A stretch of DNA of 64,000 nucleotides from Carposina sasakii. Lineage: Eukaryota; Arthropoda; Insecta; Lepidoptera; Carposinidae. Location of the stretch: the NCBI GenBank assembly GCA_014607495.2, contig CP053148.1:372001-436000 (forward strand), written 5' to 3'. The position numbers and the translations under genes were made by a program. How positions within the stretch are numbered: position 1 is the stretch's first letter; every line of letters begins with the position of its first letter. Shown here piece by piece: positions 9,694-19,334 of the stretch. The notes under the pieces are model-generated. The model was given only the letters and a program-made list of their open reading frames with translations. It was not told the DNA's origin and searched no databases.

Positions 9694-10905
9694 TTATGAT
9701 GATTGATTGGACAGAAAGACTGATCTTGCAAAGTGAGCATCATCAGTCACTGGACGGTTATAGAATTTACCAAATGTTTCTGAGGCCTGCGACCAGCCAG
9801 CAGTTCTCCTAATAACGTCTAATGAGACACCCTGCGCTCGCGCTGTAGATGTGGCAGCGTGTCGTGTGCTATGAGAACTCCATGCTGTCACATCCACCCC
9901 GGCTTCCGCCAGGATCTCCTTAATCCATCGGCTAATGGTTTGGGTGCTAACAGACTTATATGGTCTTCTAGACGTTATTATGAGATTTTCGACTGTGTTC
10001 GGTCTTAAATCATTTGTAACTAACAAATAATCTTGCAAAACTGTAGCAGGACATATATTGATATTTTCTGTAAAATAAGGCAAGAACAGAATTGGCTGGT
10101 CGCGCCCAGCTGCTGATGTTTTTATAATGTCTGAAATTACAATTTTTATACCGTTCAGGCTGATATGGATATTATTAGCTTTAATGAGAGAAAGTGTCTG
10201 TGCTCTATGCGCAGTACATAAGGCCAGCAATATTACGAGTTTCTTAGAAATTTTTGGCAGAGTTAAATCCTTATTAGGGCCCCATGAGGTAATATATTGC
10301 AAAACTGTATGAGGGTCCCATGTGGATGCGTATTTTGGAATATTGGGCCTTAATTTATATATACCTTTCAATAGTCTTTTAATTTGGTCATGAGATCCTG
10401 ACTCATCTCCGAAAAGCAAACTTAGAGCCGAACGATGACTATTCAAGGTGCCATAAGCCGCACCTTTATTAAACAGTTTTGTCAAAAAAGTCAACATTCT
10501 TGGAACGGAACATGTGTATGGATCTATATTTGCCTCAGTGCAGTACTGCCACCAATACTTGTAGGAGACACCATATTGTTGCAAAGTATTTTTCGACAAA
10601 GAAGCCATTATAAGGTCCAATGATTCGATAGGGACACCTCGTTTCAGGAACGCGTCCCTGAGAGTTTGGCTGCACCCAGGATTTATAAAACTAATATCGG
10701 ATGTAACCATTCTTTGTAACAGTGGGAACCACGGCTGGGAAGGCCAGTATGGAAATATTAGAATGCCTTCAGCCTTGTCCAATATAATTTTTTCCAAGAC
10801 CTTTAATACGAGTGGGAATGGTGGAAAAGCGTAAAAGTATACGCCCTTCCACGAGATAGTGAAGGCATCCACAGCAACTGCATCTGGATCTGCCTTCCAC
10901 GACAC
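9694..10905 (-). CDS. DIRS tyrosine recombinase (with preceding DIRS linker domain)
   Basis: A 403-codon open frame that in fact stays open upstream to 11100. The catalytic residues of the tyrosine recombinase family can be seen in order: Arg in the box AHRAQTLSL, then HSTRHA giving His-x-x-Arg, then GWSQ with Trp at the second His/Trp position, then Tyr in FYNRPV. The N-terminal part (SWKADPDAVAVDAF, then FYAFPPFPL) is the block that follows RNase H in DIRS elements and has been likened to an adenine methyltransferase fold. I infer no activity for that block. The role is to recombine the circular DNA intermediate into ATT-containing targets. It looks intact, unlike the RT. Confidence 0.9.
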   Translation of the reverse strand: MSWKADPDAVAVDAFTISWKGVYFYAFPPFPLVLKVLEKIILDKAEGILIFPYWPSQPWFPLLQRMVTSDISFINPGCSQTLRDAFLKRGVPIESLDLIMASLSKNTLQQYGVSYKYWWQYCTEANIDPYTCSVPRMLTFLTKLFNKGAAYGTLNSHRSALSLLFGDESGSHDQIKRLLKGIYKLRPNIPKYASTWDPHTVLQYITSWGPNKDLTLPKISKKLVILLALCTAHRAQTLSLIKANNIHISLNGIKIVISDIIKTSAAGRDQPILFLPYFTENINICPATVLQDYLLVTNDLRPNTVENLIITSRRPYKSVSTQTISRWIKEILAEAGVDVTAWSSHSTRHAATSTARAQGVSLDVIRRTAGWSQASETFGKFYNRPVTDDAHFARSVFLSNQSS

Positions 10906-12265
10906 ATATCTTTGGCATTTGGCATTAGTGCGAGAAGCGAATAAATCGATATCTGGCTTACCTAAATCCGTTACCAGTATATTAAATACTTCATCTGTTA
11001 ATGTCCACTCAATGTCCGTATTAACCTTTCGGGACTCTTCATCAGCTTCTCTATTGTCTTTACTTTTAATATGAGAAGCAGATAACCATATATTTCGCTT
11101 CTAGCACCATTGACAAATTTCTCGCGCTAAATCATTTAGATGAGGATACTTTATGCCACCCATGCGATTAACGTAACTCAACGCCGTAGTGTTGTCAATA
11201 CGTAATAAAATAGAACAGTTTCGGATATTACGTGCAAAGCATTTGAGTCCAAAAAATACTGCAAGCAACTCTAGAAAATTAATATGAAAATTTATTTCAC
11301 TAGCTTTCCATTTCCCATTTATTCTTTGATTTTTACAAAATGCACCCCGCCAGACCTGGATGCATCTGTAAAGATCTATAGTTCAAAACTACTCGATTTT
11401 AATGGGGTTGATGTCGATAAAATATTTTTTGACCACCATTCTAGGTCAGGCAATATTATAGATGAAGGACGAAATTTAGCTTCGTATGTTTTATATATTT
11501 GTAATGCTAAGTATTTAATTTGCTCGAGACGTTTAGTGTAAACCCAGCCGTATTTAACTGCTGGGCATGCTGCAGTAAGGGTACCAATGAGACAAGCAAG
11601 ATCTTTTATAGTGCATAATGGTAAGGATTGAAATTTCTTAACTATTTTTAGTATATATAATCTTTTATCCATAGGTAATGATAATGTCATGTCAAGAGTG
11701 TTATAAATAAAGCCCAGAAACTTTGTCTGTTGTAAAGGTCGTAACGAACTTTTTTCATAATATATAACAAATCCTAAGCTTTCAAGTAGTGCCACTGTTT
11801 CCGTTACATTATATAAACATTCAGAATGTGTGTGGCCGATGCATAAAAGATCGTCTAGGTATATAACAGATATAAATCTTTTGCCGCCGTTGGCTTTAGG
11901 AGCTAAAAATATTTTAGAGATAAATTGATCTGTCTGTGGCTCACACTTGTATATTGCACCTAAGTCTAATAAATTGTTAATTGCCTTAGACATATCACGC
12001 ATTTCTGCTGTGGTAAAATTATTACTATAGGGTACACTATTTTGGTAAACTTTTTTCGAAAAAGGTATTTTGTAGCCATTTTTTATCCAGGAAAGAACTA
12101 ATTTATTATTAGTGATTTTCATCCAGTTATCATAAAAATATTGCAGGCGACCCGCATGTACCTGTTTATCTAATGTCGCGTGTAGGCTCGCTGCTGACTG
12201 CTCTGGTTCGAGTAGGCACGAGATCGTGTCAGTGTCGTCGTCGATGTGGCTCCGCGTCTGTATGA
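10906..12265 (-). pseudogene. DIRS reverse transcriptase/RNase H, broken
   Basis: The frame opens overlapping the gag end and runs through FYDNWMKIT and PKANGGKRFI. It then jumps straight to SVIYLDDLLCIG, so the palm segment carrying the first catalytic Asp is absent by an in-frame deletion at about 11873. The YLDD box remains. A stop at 11376-11378 precedes the RNase H motif FTDASRSGG, a frameshift lies near 11330, and the frame continues with FLELLAVFFGLK and LRIDNTTALSYVNRMGG. A TAG at 11101-11103 interrupts it before it joins the recombinase frame. This enzyme cannot function from this copy. Confidence 0.88.
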
Positions 12266-13076
12266 TGTCGTTGTTCGTGGAAAGCCTCCGCGCCCCCCCT
12301 GTTCCCTAATGTGTAACGAAGGGGGCGAATCTCGTTTCCCGGAAGGCGAGATCTTGAAGTGGATGGGCCATTTGTATGTGCAGGTGCTGTCTTATGTGTC
12401 GGTTTCTTAATTTGTAGACCTTGTCTGGAAATAGCCTTTGAGGCTTTTATGGTCTCCGATAGTTTATCACCAAAGAGCGTGCTGTCTCGTTCATGATCTT
12501 TGATTAATGGCGTAAAGGATTTATCGAGGCAAGGTGTTATAAGTTTTGTTCTGAGCTCTGTTTCTATGTAATGTACGTCAGTCAAGATCCTGCAGCTATC
12601 CGACAGTACCTCTATTGCTTTTATCTTGTCATCTCCAAGGAGGAGTAATGTAATGGCTTTATTAATTGCTGTTATTCCAAGCCCTAATTGGTCTTGCTTT
12701 AACTGAATATTTTTATCGCGATTTTTAGTGATATCAGATACAGCAGCTTTTATTTCGGCGTTTAATGTCGGTGCTTTTAGTAATTGACAATTTTCAGGTA
12801 CCTGGTATATTTTAAGCAATTTTTCCTTTGGGTCTTTATTTAGTCCCTTCGCTAATATAGGCAACCAGCGTTGTGCCAGAGTGTGGTGAATTTTTTCACC
12901 AAACGTCGGTTGCTCGTCCGTTGTATCATCCAACGCTAATAAAAGCTCCGGGTCGAGGTCAGGTGTCTCGTTTTGAGCTTCCGGGGTTATATTAACTTCT
13001 ACCGGAGTATTTTCCAGTTTCTCTTGGAACTCTGTTGCTGAGGTGTATTGAATTACATCATCTTGTGCGGTTCCGT
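12229..13076 (-). CDS. DIRS gag-like ORF, second exon
   Basis: The track-length frame begins near 12933, but the reading stays open upstream to 13076 and there follows a TTCTAG acceptor. Joined with exon 1 at 13694..13826 the CDS is 981 nt, 326 residues, with the frame preserved at a split Asp codon. Conserved-looking gag features are RWLPILAKGLN, NCQLLKAPTLN and EIKAAVSDI, a helical mid-region, and a basic tail rich in Ser, Arg and Pro. The C-terminus ends in a run of Arg and His and overlaps the RT frame. It would form the nucleoprotein particle. The coding part looks intact. Confidence 0.8.
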
Positions 13077-13693
13077 CTAGAACAATTATATGTGAATTTT
13101 ATTTTATATATCATTGAATATCTGACTATACACACTATATTCTGAATACCGTCGTGTTGACCCGCAGTCAACCTCCCGGTTAATTTTTTGCATCATGTTA
13201 AACCTTCGTGATACCCTCATTGTGATATCCTCCAGGTTAACTTAAAGATGCTTATTCTGAATACCGTCGTGTTGACCCGCAGTCAACCTCCCGGTTAATT
13301 TTATACATCATGTTAAACCTTCGTGATACCCTCATTGTGATATCCTCCAGGTTAACTTAAAGATGCTTATTCTGAATACCGTCGTGTTGACCCGCAGTCA
13401 ACCTCCCGGTTAATTTTATGCATCATGTTAAACCTTCGTGATACCCTCATTGTGATATCCTCCAGGTTAACTTAAAGATGCTTATTCTGAATACCGTCGT
13501 GTTGACCCGCAGTCAACCTCCCGGTTAATTTTTATGCATCATGTTAAACCTTCGTGATACCCTCATTGTGATATCCTCCAGGTTAACTTAAAGATGCTTA
13601 TTTTAGTTCACAAAAAAATTATACAGAACTTGTCTTAGAACATTTTGACTCGTGTACAAGAATATTTAATAAGAGATCATTATATTTTCTTAC
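13077..13693 (-). other. Predicted intron inside the DIRS gag
   Basis: On minus the 5' border reads GAAG then GTAAGA at 13694/13693, and the 3' border reads TTGTTCTAG then ACGGAACC at 13077/13076. The polypyrimidine tract is weak. Removing these 617 nt joins the 44-codon upstream frame to the gag frame without a shift. The unspliced reading stops a few codons after the donor. Splicing is inferred, not shown. Confidence 0.7.
13141..13601. repeat. Four 115-bp tandem repeats in the DIRS gag intron
   Basis: Unit starts at 13141, 13256, 13371 and 13486, each beginning TCTGAATACCGTCGTG. Units are near identical, differing mainly in the length of one T run. Each contains a small hairpin GTTGAC-CCGCA-GTCAAC and the block GTGATATCCTCCAGGTTAAC. 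The array lies wholly within the predicted intron, upstream of the main gag exon. Confidence 0.95.
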
Positions 13694-13826
13694 CTTCATT
13701 TTCCTCAGAATCTGACGATGACGAATAAAGAATCACTCTAGTTCGCTTCTTGTTTTGGCTTTCTTTTAATTTCTTAATTTTATTTAAGTAATAGTTAATT
13801 TCACTAGAAGCTTTGCGTTTAGGCAT
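13694..13826 (-). CDS. DIRS gag-like ORF, first exon
   Basis: A 133-nt piece starting with ATG at 13826-13824 and encoding 44 residues, MPKRKASSEINYY at the start and YSSSSDSEENE at the end. It is basic at first and then acidic with a Ser run, like a phosphorylated nuclear or nucleic-acid-binding leader. It ends at a strong donor, GAAG/GTAAGA. It lies just inside the right inverted repeat, where the 5' end of a DIRS transcript is expected. Confidence 0.72.
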
Positions 13827-13918
13827 GTTCTTAATACTCTGATAATAAATTTGAAAAATAGAATAAACTAAACTATAATACTAGAATTGAAAACGTGTGC
13901 TCGTTGCCGCGCACAAAA

Positions 13919-14070
13919 AAAGAATGAAGGAAATTATCGGTAGACTAGGAATAGTGTCGTAGGTTGTAGGGTAGTTCTGTTTTCGAATTACCCACTCTGA
14001 AATTGTGCGAAGTTGCCAGTACAATAAAAGTACTACATGTGTTAAAAATATATCAAAGAATGAAACGTAC
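13919..14070. repeat. DIRS right inverted terminal repeat
   Basis: Starts AAAGAATGAAGGAAATTATC and is the inverted match of 9186..9336. The outermost bases to 14081 (GAAATATAATT) differ from the left end but are found in the internal complementary region. Confidence 0.92.
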
Positions 14071-14081
14071 GAAATATAATT

Positions 14082-14344
14082 TGTACGTATGCAATAGTGG
14101 CATTAAATATAAGTATTCATACTGATGTACTCGTAAATATACCAATTTACATTCCAGGTCTTTAGGATCAAGGACAATATCACAATGGCTAAGACCATCC
14201 TTTTTTATTTTGTAAATGTGTACCTATATGTAAAATGTGCAAATTTTATGTTACCTATTTTTAGGCCAATACAAATATAAATTCCATTGAAGTATTATTA
14301 TAAAAATTATAAATCCCTATGTAAGGCTTCATTAGAATATGTAA
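14082..14344. other. Non-coding flank
   Basis: AT-rich, nothing I can support. Confidence 0.4.
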
Positions 14345-14520
14345 GTGCGTGCATGTCGTAAGAGTCAACTAAGTAACTGGGGGGCGATCTCTCAGGCGAT
14401 AAGCTAGCAACTTGTCACTGATCATTTACATCTGTCCGCGCTATGCTAAACGTGGCTGTTAGATCTCGTTTATGATTCTGCATTCCTGGCTACCCCAGTT
14501 CGGGAACTTACTGTGGGTAT
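14345..14520 (+). repeat. Family X dispersed repeat
   Basis: GTCGTAAGAGTCAACTAAG, TCTCAGGCGATAAGCTAGCA and TTCCTGGCTACCCC in the family order. Confidence 0.6.
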
Positions 14521-15536
14521 GTGGGTATGGATGTAATATTATAAAAAGGAATTATTGGAATGTAAGCTTATAAAGTAGTTCACATAACTTAAAGGAATCT
14601 CTTTTAGAATCAGAAACATAGTCGATTACATTAAATATATCAAACCTGTGGCCGCTCCTGAATAACGTTCCCTATAATATTGTTGAAGGCTTAAGCACGC
14701 CTTATATATTCCAGCCTAAGATATGCATCACGTAACCCGAGCATAATTTATGTTCCCTAAGGTCCTATTCGGGGTATAGTTTTCCATTCACACATTCTAA
14801 CCTTCGCTCGTAACAATTTCGGTCCTTATGCGTCGTCTGTCTTGCAAAAAGTTAGTGCCTTTTCTTTCGCACCATCATGGTAGGTAAAGTGCGTGTCACC
14901 AAAATATAATAGTAAGTAAGTAGTTCTTTTGAACGAGGGCGTTAGTTCCATTCTGTATAACTATATTTTCTGTGTCTGCTAATAGAAAAGGTTTTTTATT
15001 CGTCAATTCATTTCCAAAGGTAACGGGAAGTAGATAGAATTTGAGCAACATCCCTAAATGAGTCCTACCGAGATCTATTACGGAGAGAAAACATAAACAA
15101 TTTGGAATTTCGACGAGCCTAAACCAACATGGTGCCGGCTGCCGGTGCCGGTCGAATCAAACACCTTGTTTTCATTTCATTGTATCTTTTCAGTGCGTTG
15201 TTTGCAAGGCTTTTGGTTTTATTAGTCGAACGAAGCCGCGGGCTGTTTCGAGATATTATATTGTTAATGAAAACCATAGCTTAATTTGTCTGTTTAATTT
15301 TCTTAGAATTTATTTTTCAGCTGTGTGAATGTGTTGCGTGAAGCTCGTTACTGACTGACATTACGCGGTGCAATGTTACATGTTACACGGCGAGCATTCA
15401 TGCACTCAGTATTACGGCGCAATTAGGGAGCAACGAGCCGCTTTTGCCTATAGATAGGTTTTAGTATATGGCCATATCGCGTAACATACTCGTTGCGAAT
15501 GCGTTTCACCGCGTAAAATTAGTCAGTACGGACATT
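14521..15536. other. Non-coding stretch
   Basis: No supported gene. A plus-strand acceptor-like run (CATTGTATCTTTTCAG at about 15193) opens a short frame, but no matching donor follows. Confidence 0.4.
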
Positions 15537-15664
15537 TCAGTGGGGCAAGTACGAACCTCTCGATAGTCTGTAACGCTATCGTCACACTGTCATATCTCAC
15601 AGTTTTTACTTGTGAGTCGATAGCGTTACGCCGCGTAAAAAGGTCCATGCTTCCCCTACAGAAC
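15537..15664. mobile_element. Small hairpin MITE
   Basis: The two ends (CAGTGGGGCAAGTACGAACC, and on the other strand CTGTAGGGGAAGCATGGACC) are imperfect inverted repeats. Further in, GTAACGCTATCG is matched by CGATAGCGTTAC. The whole 128 bp can fold on itself. Confidence 0.6.
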
Positions 15665-16740
15665 TGTGTAATGTGTACGAATTGATGATGAATGTTATAG
15701 GGTTTTTTTCACATCTTTAGCATAATAATATTATTCTTTAGGGTTTTCTTAAGGATTACAGGGACTGGGTATTTGACCTTTTAGGGTCTACCTATTTTAT
15801 TCGTACCAACTATAAATTTATTTAAATTTGAATAATTAAGGTTGAAAGAGCAACGAATATTATAAAAGCCAACTAATACAGCAGTCCGAGTCCCATGTTC
15901 ACAACATAGTCCGAAAATCACACCAACTCTGCTGCCCAGCAAGGTGACGGTGGTCCATCCGACTATATCCGCAATAGTCTGATGTGTAATTAAGTATACT
16001 TGTAGCTCACGATAAAAGGAAGTATTAAAAAAGCTCTTGGAAAGTACGATTATATTTCAAAAAAATATGTTTACCGAAATCCTAAGAATATAGGCTTCCA
16101 GAAAATGTTTTGTCAGAAAACAGATTTGGGGGTAGGTACCTATATACCATGGATTAAAGGACCGTGAATTTTCAGTCTTTTATCGTTGGACAGTATAATT
16201 ATGTAATATTATTTTTTTACTAACAATAAGGGTATTGCCTGAATATAATTAATAAATTTAATTTTATTAAATTATCAGATAAGAAAATTAATTTTCCAAC
16301 TTTTCTATAATTAAATTTAATATTTCTGCAAAAAATGCTTTAACGAGGAAAATTATCGAAGTTATTGAAACGGGCGGTGGTATGGTAAAAATATCGAGTT
16401 AAAGCTCCCTTAGCAAAAGTATTACGAGACTACATACGTATTATAATTCCTAGGAGTTCGTATAAGGAATTATTATTAAAAGTTGTATCAGGTCCCATGA
16501 AAGTAAGTCCGTGAACTTTCTCTGCCTACCCTTGTTGGAAAAAACCGTATGTTTTGTAGTACAATAGAATTCAATGATGTTCTGGTGTGCTTAAAATTCT
16601 ACGTCCAAAGTACTGCTCATACGAGTACCATCTTAGACATAGTTATTGTAATGTTAAATAACAGAACTTATTTCCTAACAAATATACCTTCAACTTCATT
16701 TATTTAAAGAAAAACAGCCGACTGTGTAAAAAATTTGAAC
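15665..16740. other. Non-coding stretch with a W-family scrap
   Basis: Bases about 15900-15985 resemble the W family core (ACAACATAGTCCGAAAATCA, then CTGCCCAGC). The rest is AT-rich with no supported gene. Confidence 0.45.
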
Positions 16741-16896
16741 CTGTGTCATACACGACAATATCAAATGATACCCCTCAAGCTCAAATGCGTCAACCCGCTT
16801 AGACTGTAGAGCGTGTCAAAGAAATATACATACGAGTACAAACATGCACTTGAAAAACATAACCATCTTTCTGGCACAGTCGGGTAAAAAAATAGA
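16741..16896 (+). repeat. Lepidopteran repeat tail ending CAGTCGGGTAAAAA
   Basis: Contains GATACCCCTCAAGCTC, a stretch with AATATACATACGAGTAC, and the end GCACAGTCGGGTAAAAA. The same terminal motif closes the repeat at 41339-41757. It stops about a dozen bases from the splice donor of the exon at 16908..17102, on the intron side. Confidence 0.55.
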
Positions 16897-16907
16897 ATAT
16901 GACTTAC

Positions 16908-17102
16908 CGATGAAGGGCTCTTCTTACTCCGGCTAGAAGAGAAGTGCTCAATGACTTCCCAGTTGGACTTCTTAGGGGCGGGGGTGTCCGCGGGGGAGGG
17001 GGAGGCGTGTGCGGCGGTGGAAGGGGTGCTCCGGCCGGAGTCCTCGCGTGGCGGGGCGGCGGCCGAGCGCAGCGATGCGCATCGACGCCCGCGCAGCGCA
17101 TC
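16908..17102 (-). CDS. Internal coding exon of an unrecognised host gene
   Basis: A 195-nt exon, exactly 65 codons and phase 0 at both borders. On minus the acceptor is TTTCCTCCCCAG before GATGCG, with a good pyrimidine tract, and the donor is TCATCG before GTAAGTC. The product is low-complexity at first (Arg, Ala, Pro and Ser rich; STPSTAAHASPSPADTPAP) and then has a conserved-looking segment KKSNWEVIEHFSSSRSKKSP. It is about 68 percent GC in a very AT-rich region, as expected for a coding exon. I do not recognise the protein. The frame printed by a naive ORF caller (starting MRCAGVD) is a different, out-of-phase frame. It may join the first exon at 42682..42789. Confidence 0.78.
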
Positions 17103-17224
17103 CTGGGGAGGAAACGAGGTTTAGAGCGCCATTCAATAGTGTCTTAAATCGATAGCGCTAGTTGCGTTGTGTCTTGTATAGGCGTTCATTATTTGTGTGG
17201 ATTATGCTACACATACACATACAC

Positions 17225-17527
17225 ACTGTTACGTTCCCATAATGGAGTAGCCAGAAATGCATGATCACAAAGGAGATTCTTTTTTTTTTATATTAAATAG
17301 GCTTACGCTTGACCCCAACGCGCCTGATGGTAAGCACCGTTGCAGTCTAAGATGGATTCTGCAGTCACTTTTAGCGGAACAGCGTCAAGTCGAGTCGATA
17401 TGTACGAAAGGAGTTGCAGCTGATATACCTATAATATGGTGAAGTCCCGCATCTGCATTAGGATAGAACAAGTAATACCTAGTTTCTGGGAGGTGCATAG
17501 GATTGGTGCGATGCAATAGTGTTGTTA
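17225..17527 (+). repeat. Repeat scraps downstream of the exon region
   Basis: 17225-17280 carries the family X motif CATAATGGAGTAGCCAGAA. 17300-17355 reads TTGACCCCAACGCGCCTGAT then GGTAAGCACC, a phrase I associate with a common lepidopteran repeat. No gene. Confidence 0.5.
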
Positions 17528-17538
17528 AGTTATGAGTT

Positions 17539-17693
17539 GGCCCCCTGATTACGTAAAAGCAACAGCAAAGCCGCGCGATCGCGATAATTGAGTGTGTCCT
17601 CCCACGCCCCGCACCTCGCCCCGCGCACAAACTTTCAATTATGGCGATTGCGCGGCTTCGGCTTTGCTGTTGCTTTTACGTAATCAGGGGGCG
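17539..17693. mobile_element. MITE with GCCCCCTGATTACG ends
   Basis: About 50-bp inverted arms, from CCCCCTGATTACGTAAAAGC to its inverted match ending CGTAATCAGGGGG, around a GC-rich spacer. A diverged copy lies at 23127..23320. Confidence 0.8.
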
Positions 17694-17727
17694 GATCATA
17701 TTCTTTACGTTGCAATAACTAACTAGA

Positions 17728-18126
17728 TTTTTAACCGACTTCAAAAAAAGGAGGAGGTTCTCAATAATTCGTCTGTATGTATAATTTTTTTTTTTATGTT
17801 CACCGATATTTCCGTCAATTATAGACGGATTTCATTTTTTTTTTGTTGGATAGAGTTCACTTCTGAGGTGGTCCTATTTTCACCAGGTCAGGATCTGATG
17901 ATGGGATCCACCGAAAATTGTATGCTTGTATGATGCTTTTATTACGTAATCATGTCTTACACAGGTATATGCTTCAGGGTATCAACATCTGATGCTGCTG
18001 TACTGATGATGAAGCTACAGAACTCCTTAACAGTTAGGAGTTGGGAGACAGTACTGCAATTGGTCGATGAAAACTATTTAGTAGTACTTATGTAGGGCTA
18101 ACGTGTTACTTGAATAAACAAGTTAC
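17728..18126 (+). repeat. Dispersed repeat starting AACCGACTTCAAAAAA
   Basis: Contains ACTTCAAAAAAAGGAGGAGG, poly-T tracts, and CAGGATCTGATGATGGGATC. An inverted copy lies at 27440..27745 and a matching end (TTTTTTGAAGTCGGTTA) at about 20780. The class is uncertain. Confidence 0.6.
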
Positions 18127-18312
18127 GATATTTCCAAGGCATTTGATAGGGTATGGCACGACGGCCTTTTAAGCAAGCTCCCATCGTATGGTATCTCTGA
18201 TAATCTTTGCATCTGGATTGCTGACTTTTTGAAGAAGCGCTTAATACGTGTGGTCCTTGACGGTCATTTGTCTGATCAAATCACTATTGACCCTGGAGTT
18301 CCGCAAGGGTCA
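18127..18312 (+). pseudogene. Non-LTR reverse transcriptase fragment
   Basis: Encodes 62 residues from the RT palm: DISKAFDRVWHDGLLSKL, GISDNLCIWIADFLKKR and TIDPGVPQGSG. These are the A motif (the Asp of AFDRVWH) and the B motif (GVPQGS) of a Jockey/CR1-type LINE. It breaks off immediately after the B motif, and the YADD region is missing. Confidence 0.85.
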
Positions 18313-18596
18313 GGGTCCACAAGGGTCATATTTCATCATTACGTGTCAAGTGGTTTGCGTAAAAATTGGGAATTCCCGTTTGTCCCGTTCCCGTGGGAAT
18401 TTCGAGAATACCGTTCTTAGTGCTTTCTCGCACTCCCTAACGAATAGACATGCCCGATTTCTGCTTTATATTTATAGCGGTTTTCGTAAAAAATTGAATT
18501 CCCGTTTGTCTCGTTCAGGTGGAAATTGGTCAGAAGTGGCACCATGTGGTTCTATCGGCTCTATCCCGTAAGGCGTGATTATATATATGTATGTAT

Positions 18597-19334
18597 CAGT
18601 GATGTGCCGGATCGTCAAAAATGTATATCCGCGGATACGGATCAGAATACGGGAATTTGGTGTCAATATCCACGGATACGAATACGAATCTTAACTTTCT
18701 TACGCAGTCGGTGTCGGTGAGCGTGACAAATACTTAATGAAAAAATCATTAAATTCGGATGTCAAATATCACGAAGATCTTAGCTTTGTTTTCTTAATAA
18801 AAGGCGATCTTATAAATTTTTACTAATGGACGCCCGCGACTTCGTCCGCGTTGACTGGAGAATAAACAAAATGTCGAAATTATCCGGAATAACAATATTA
18901 ATCGGTTTAAAAAGTAGCCTATGTGTTAATCCAGGGTGTCAGCTAACTTCATACCAAATTTTATTAAAATCGCTCCAGCGATTTAGACGTAAAAAAGTAA
19001 CAAACATACACACTCACAAACTTTTGCCTTTGTAATATAAGTGTGATAGATCTCATTAAGAAAATAGTTGTTTGTGTAAATACTGTAAAGTTTGCAACAT
19101 AAAGGAGCCAAATTGTATATAATTTTAAGAGATAAAATAATATCTGTATTGAATTGAATAGTTTTTTTGTTGCTATCTAATCACATATCAAATGAATTTT
19201 ATCTATAATTTTAAAAATTAATAAGGTAAGAAGATCCGTAAAAGATCCGCCAATAAAGTAACGTATACGGATACGGATCTTTCTTTTGCCTCGGATATCC
19301 GCGGATACGGATACGGATCTCTGGCACATCACTA
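18597..19334. mobile_element. hAT-like non-autonomous element
   Basis: Ends CAGTGATGTGCCGG and CTGGCACATCACTA, with an 8-bp duplication GTATGTAT at 18589-18596 and 19335-19342 (within a microsatellite tail, so slightly ambiguous). The subterminal regions are full of CGGATAC-type repeats. A partial copy begins at 37107. A Helitron-like segment sits inside at about 18822..19036. Confidence 0.75.
18822..19036 (-). mobile_element. Helitron-like fragment nested in the hAT-like element
   Basis: Starts on plus ACTAATGGACGCCCGCGACT, the inverted form of the CGCGGGCGTCCACTAG end seen at 35270, 36305 and 59035. Confidence 0.55.

Larger units (their letters stand above)
9132..14081 (-). mobile_element. 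DIRS-type tyrosine recombinase retrotransposon
   Basis: A 4950-bp element coding on minus, in the order gag-like ORF, RT/RNase H, tyrosine recombinase. Inverted terminal repeats lie at 9186..9336 and 13919..14070. The left repeat has an extra 54-bp outer extension. An internal complementary region at 9393..9513 is the reverse complement of the left outer end joined to the reverse complement of the right outer end. Both ends finish in ATT, which appears once in the internal junction. There is no LTR, no integrase and no target-site duplication. This is the arrangement of DIRS1-like elements, which integrate as circles through a tyrosine recombinase. The copy looks defective because its RT is internally deleted and its RNase H carries stops. 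Confidence 0.95.

Noticed and set aside
9694..10905. Phage or bacterial integrase
   Set aside because: Its place after RT/RNase H and between DIRS-type repeats makes it a DIRS recombinase.
13141..13601. CRISPR-like array
   Set aside because: The units are direct tandem repeats without unique spacers, in a eukaryotic retrotransposon.
15197..15330. Plus-strand exon starting CVVCKAFGF after a TTTTCAG
   Set aside because: About 40 codons are open, but there is no donor, no partner exon and no biased composition.
16904..17101. Minus-strand ORF of 65 residues starting MRCAGVD, Pro-rich
   Set aside because: It overlaps the real-looking exon but is in a different frame; the splice sites, the exon length divisible by 3 and the NWEVIEHF segment support the other frame.
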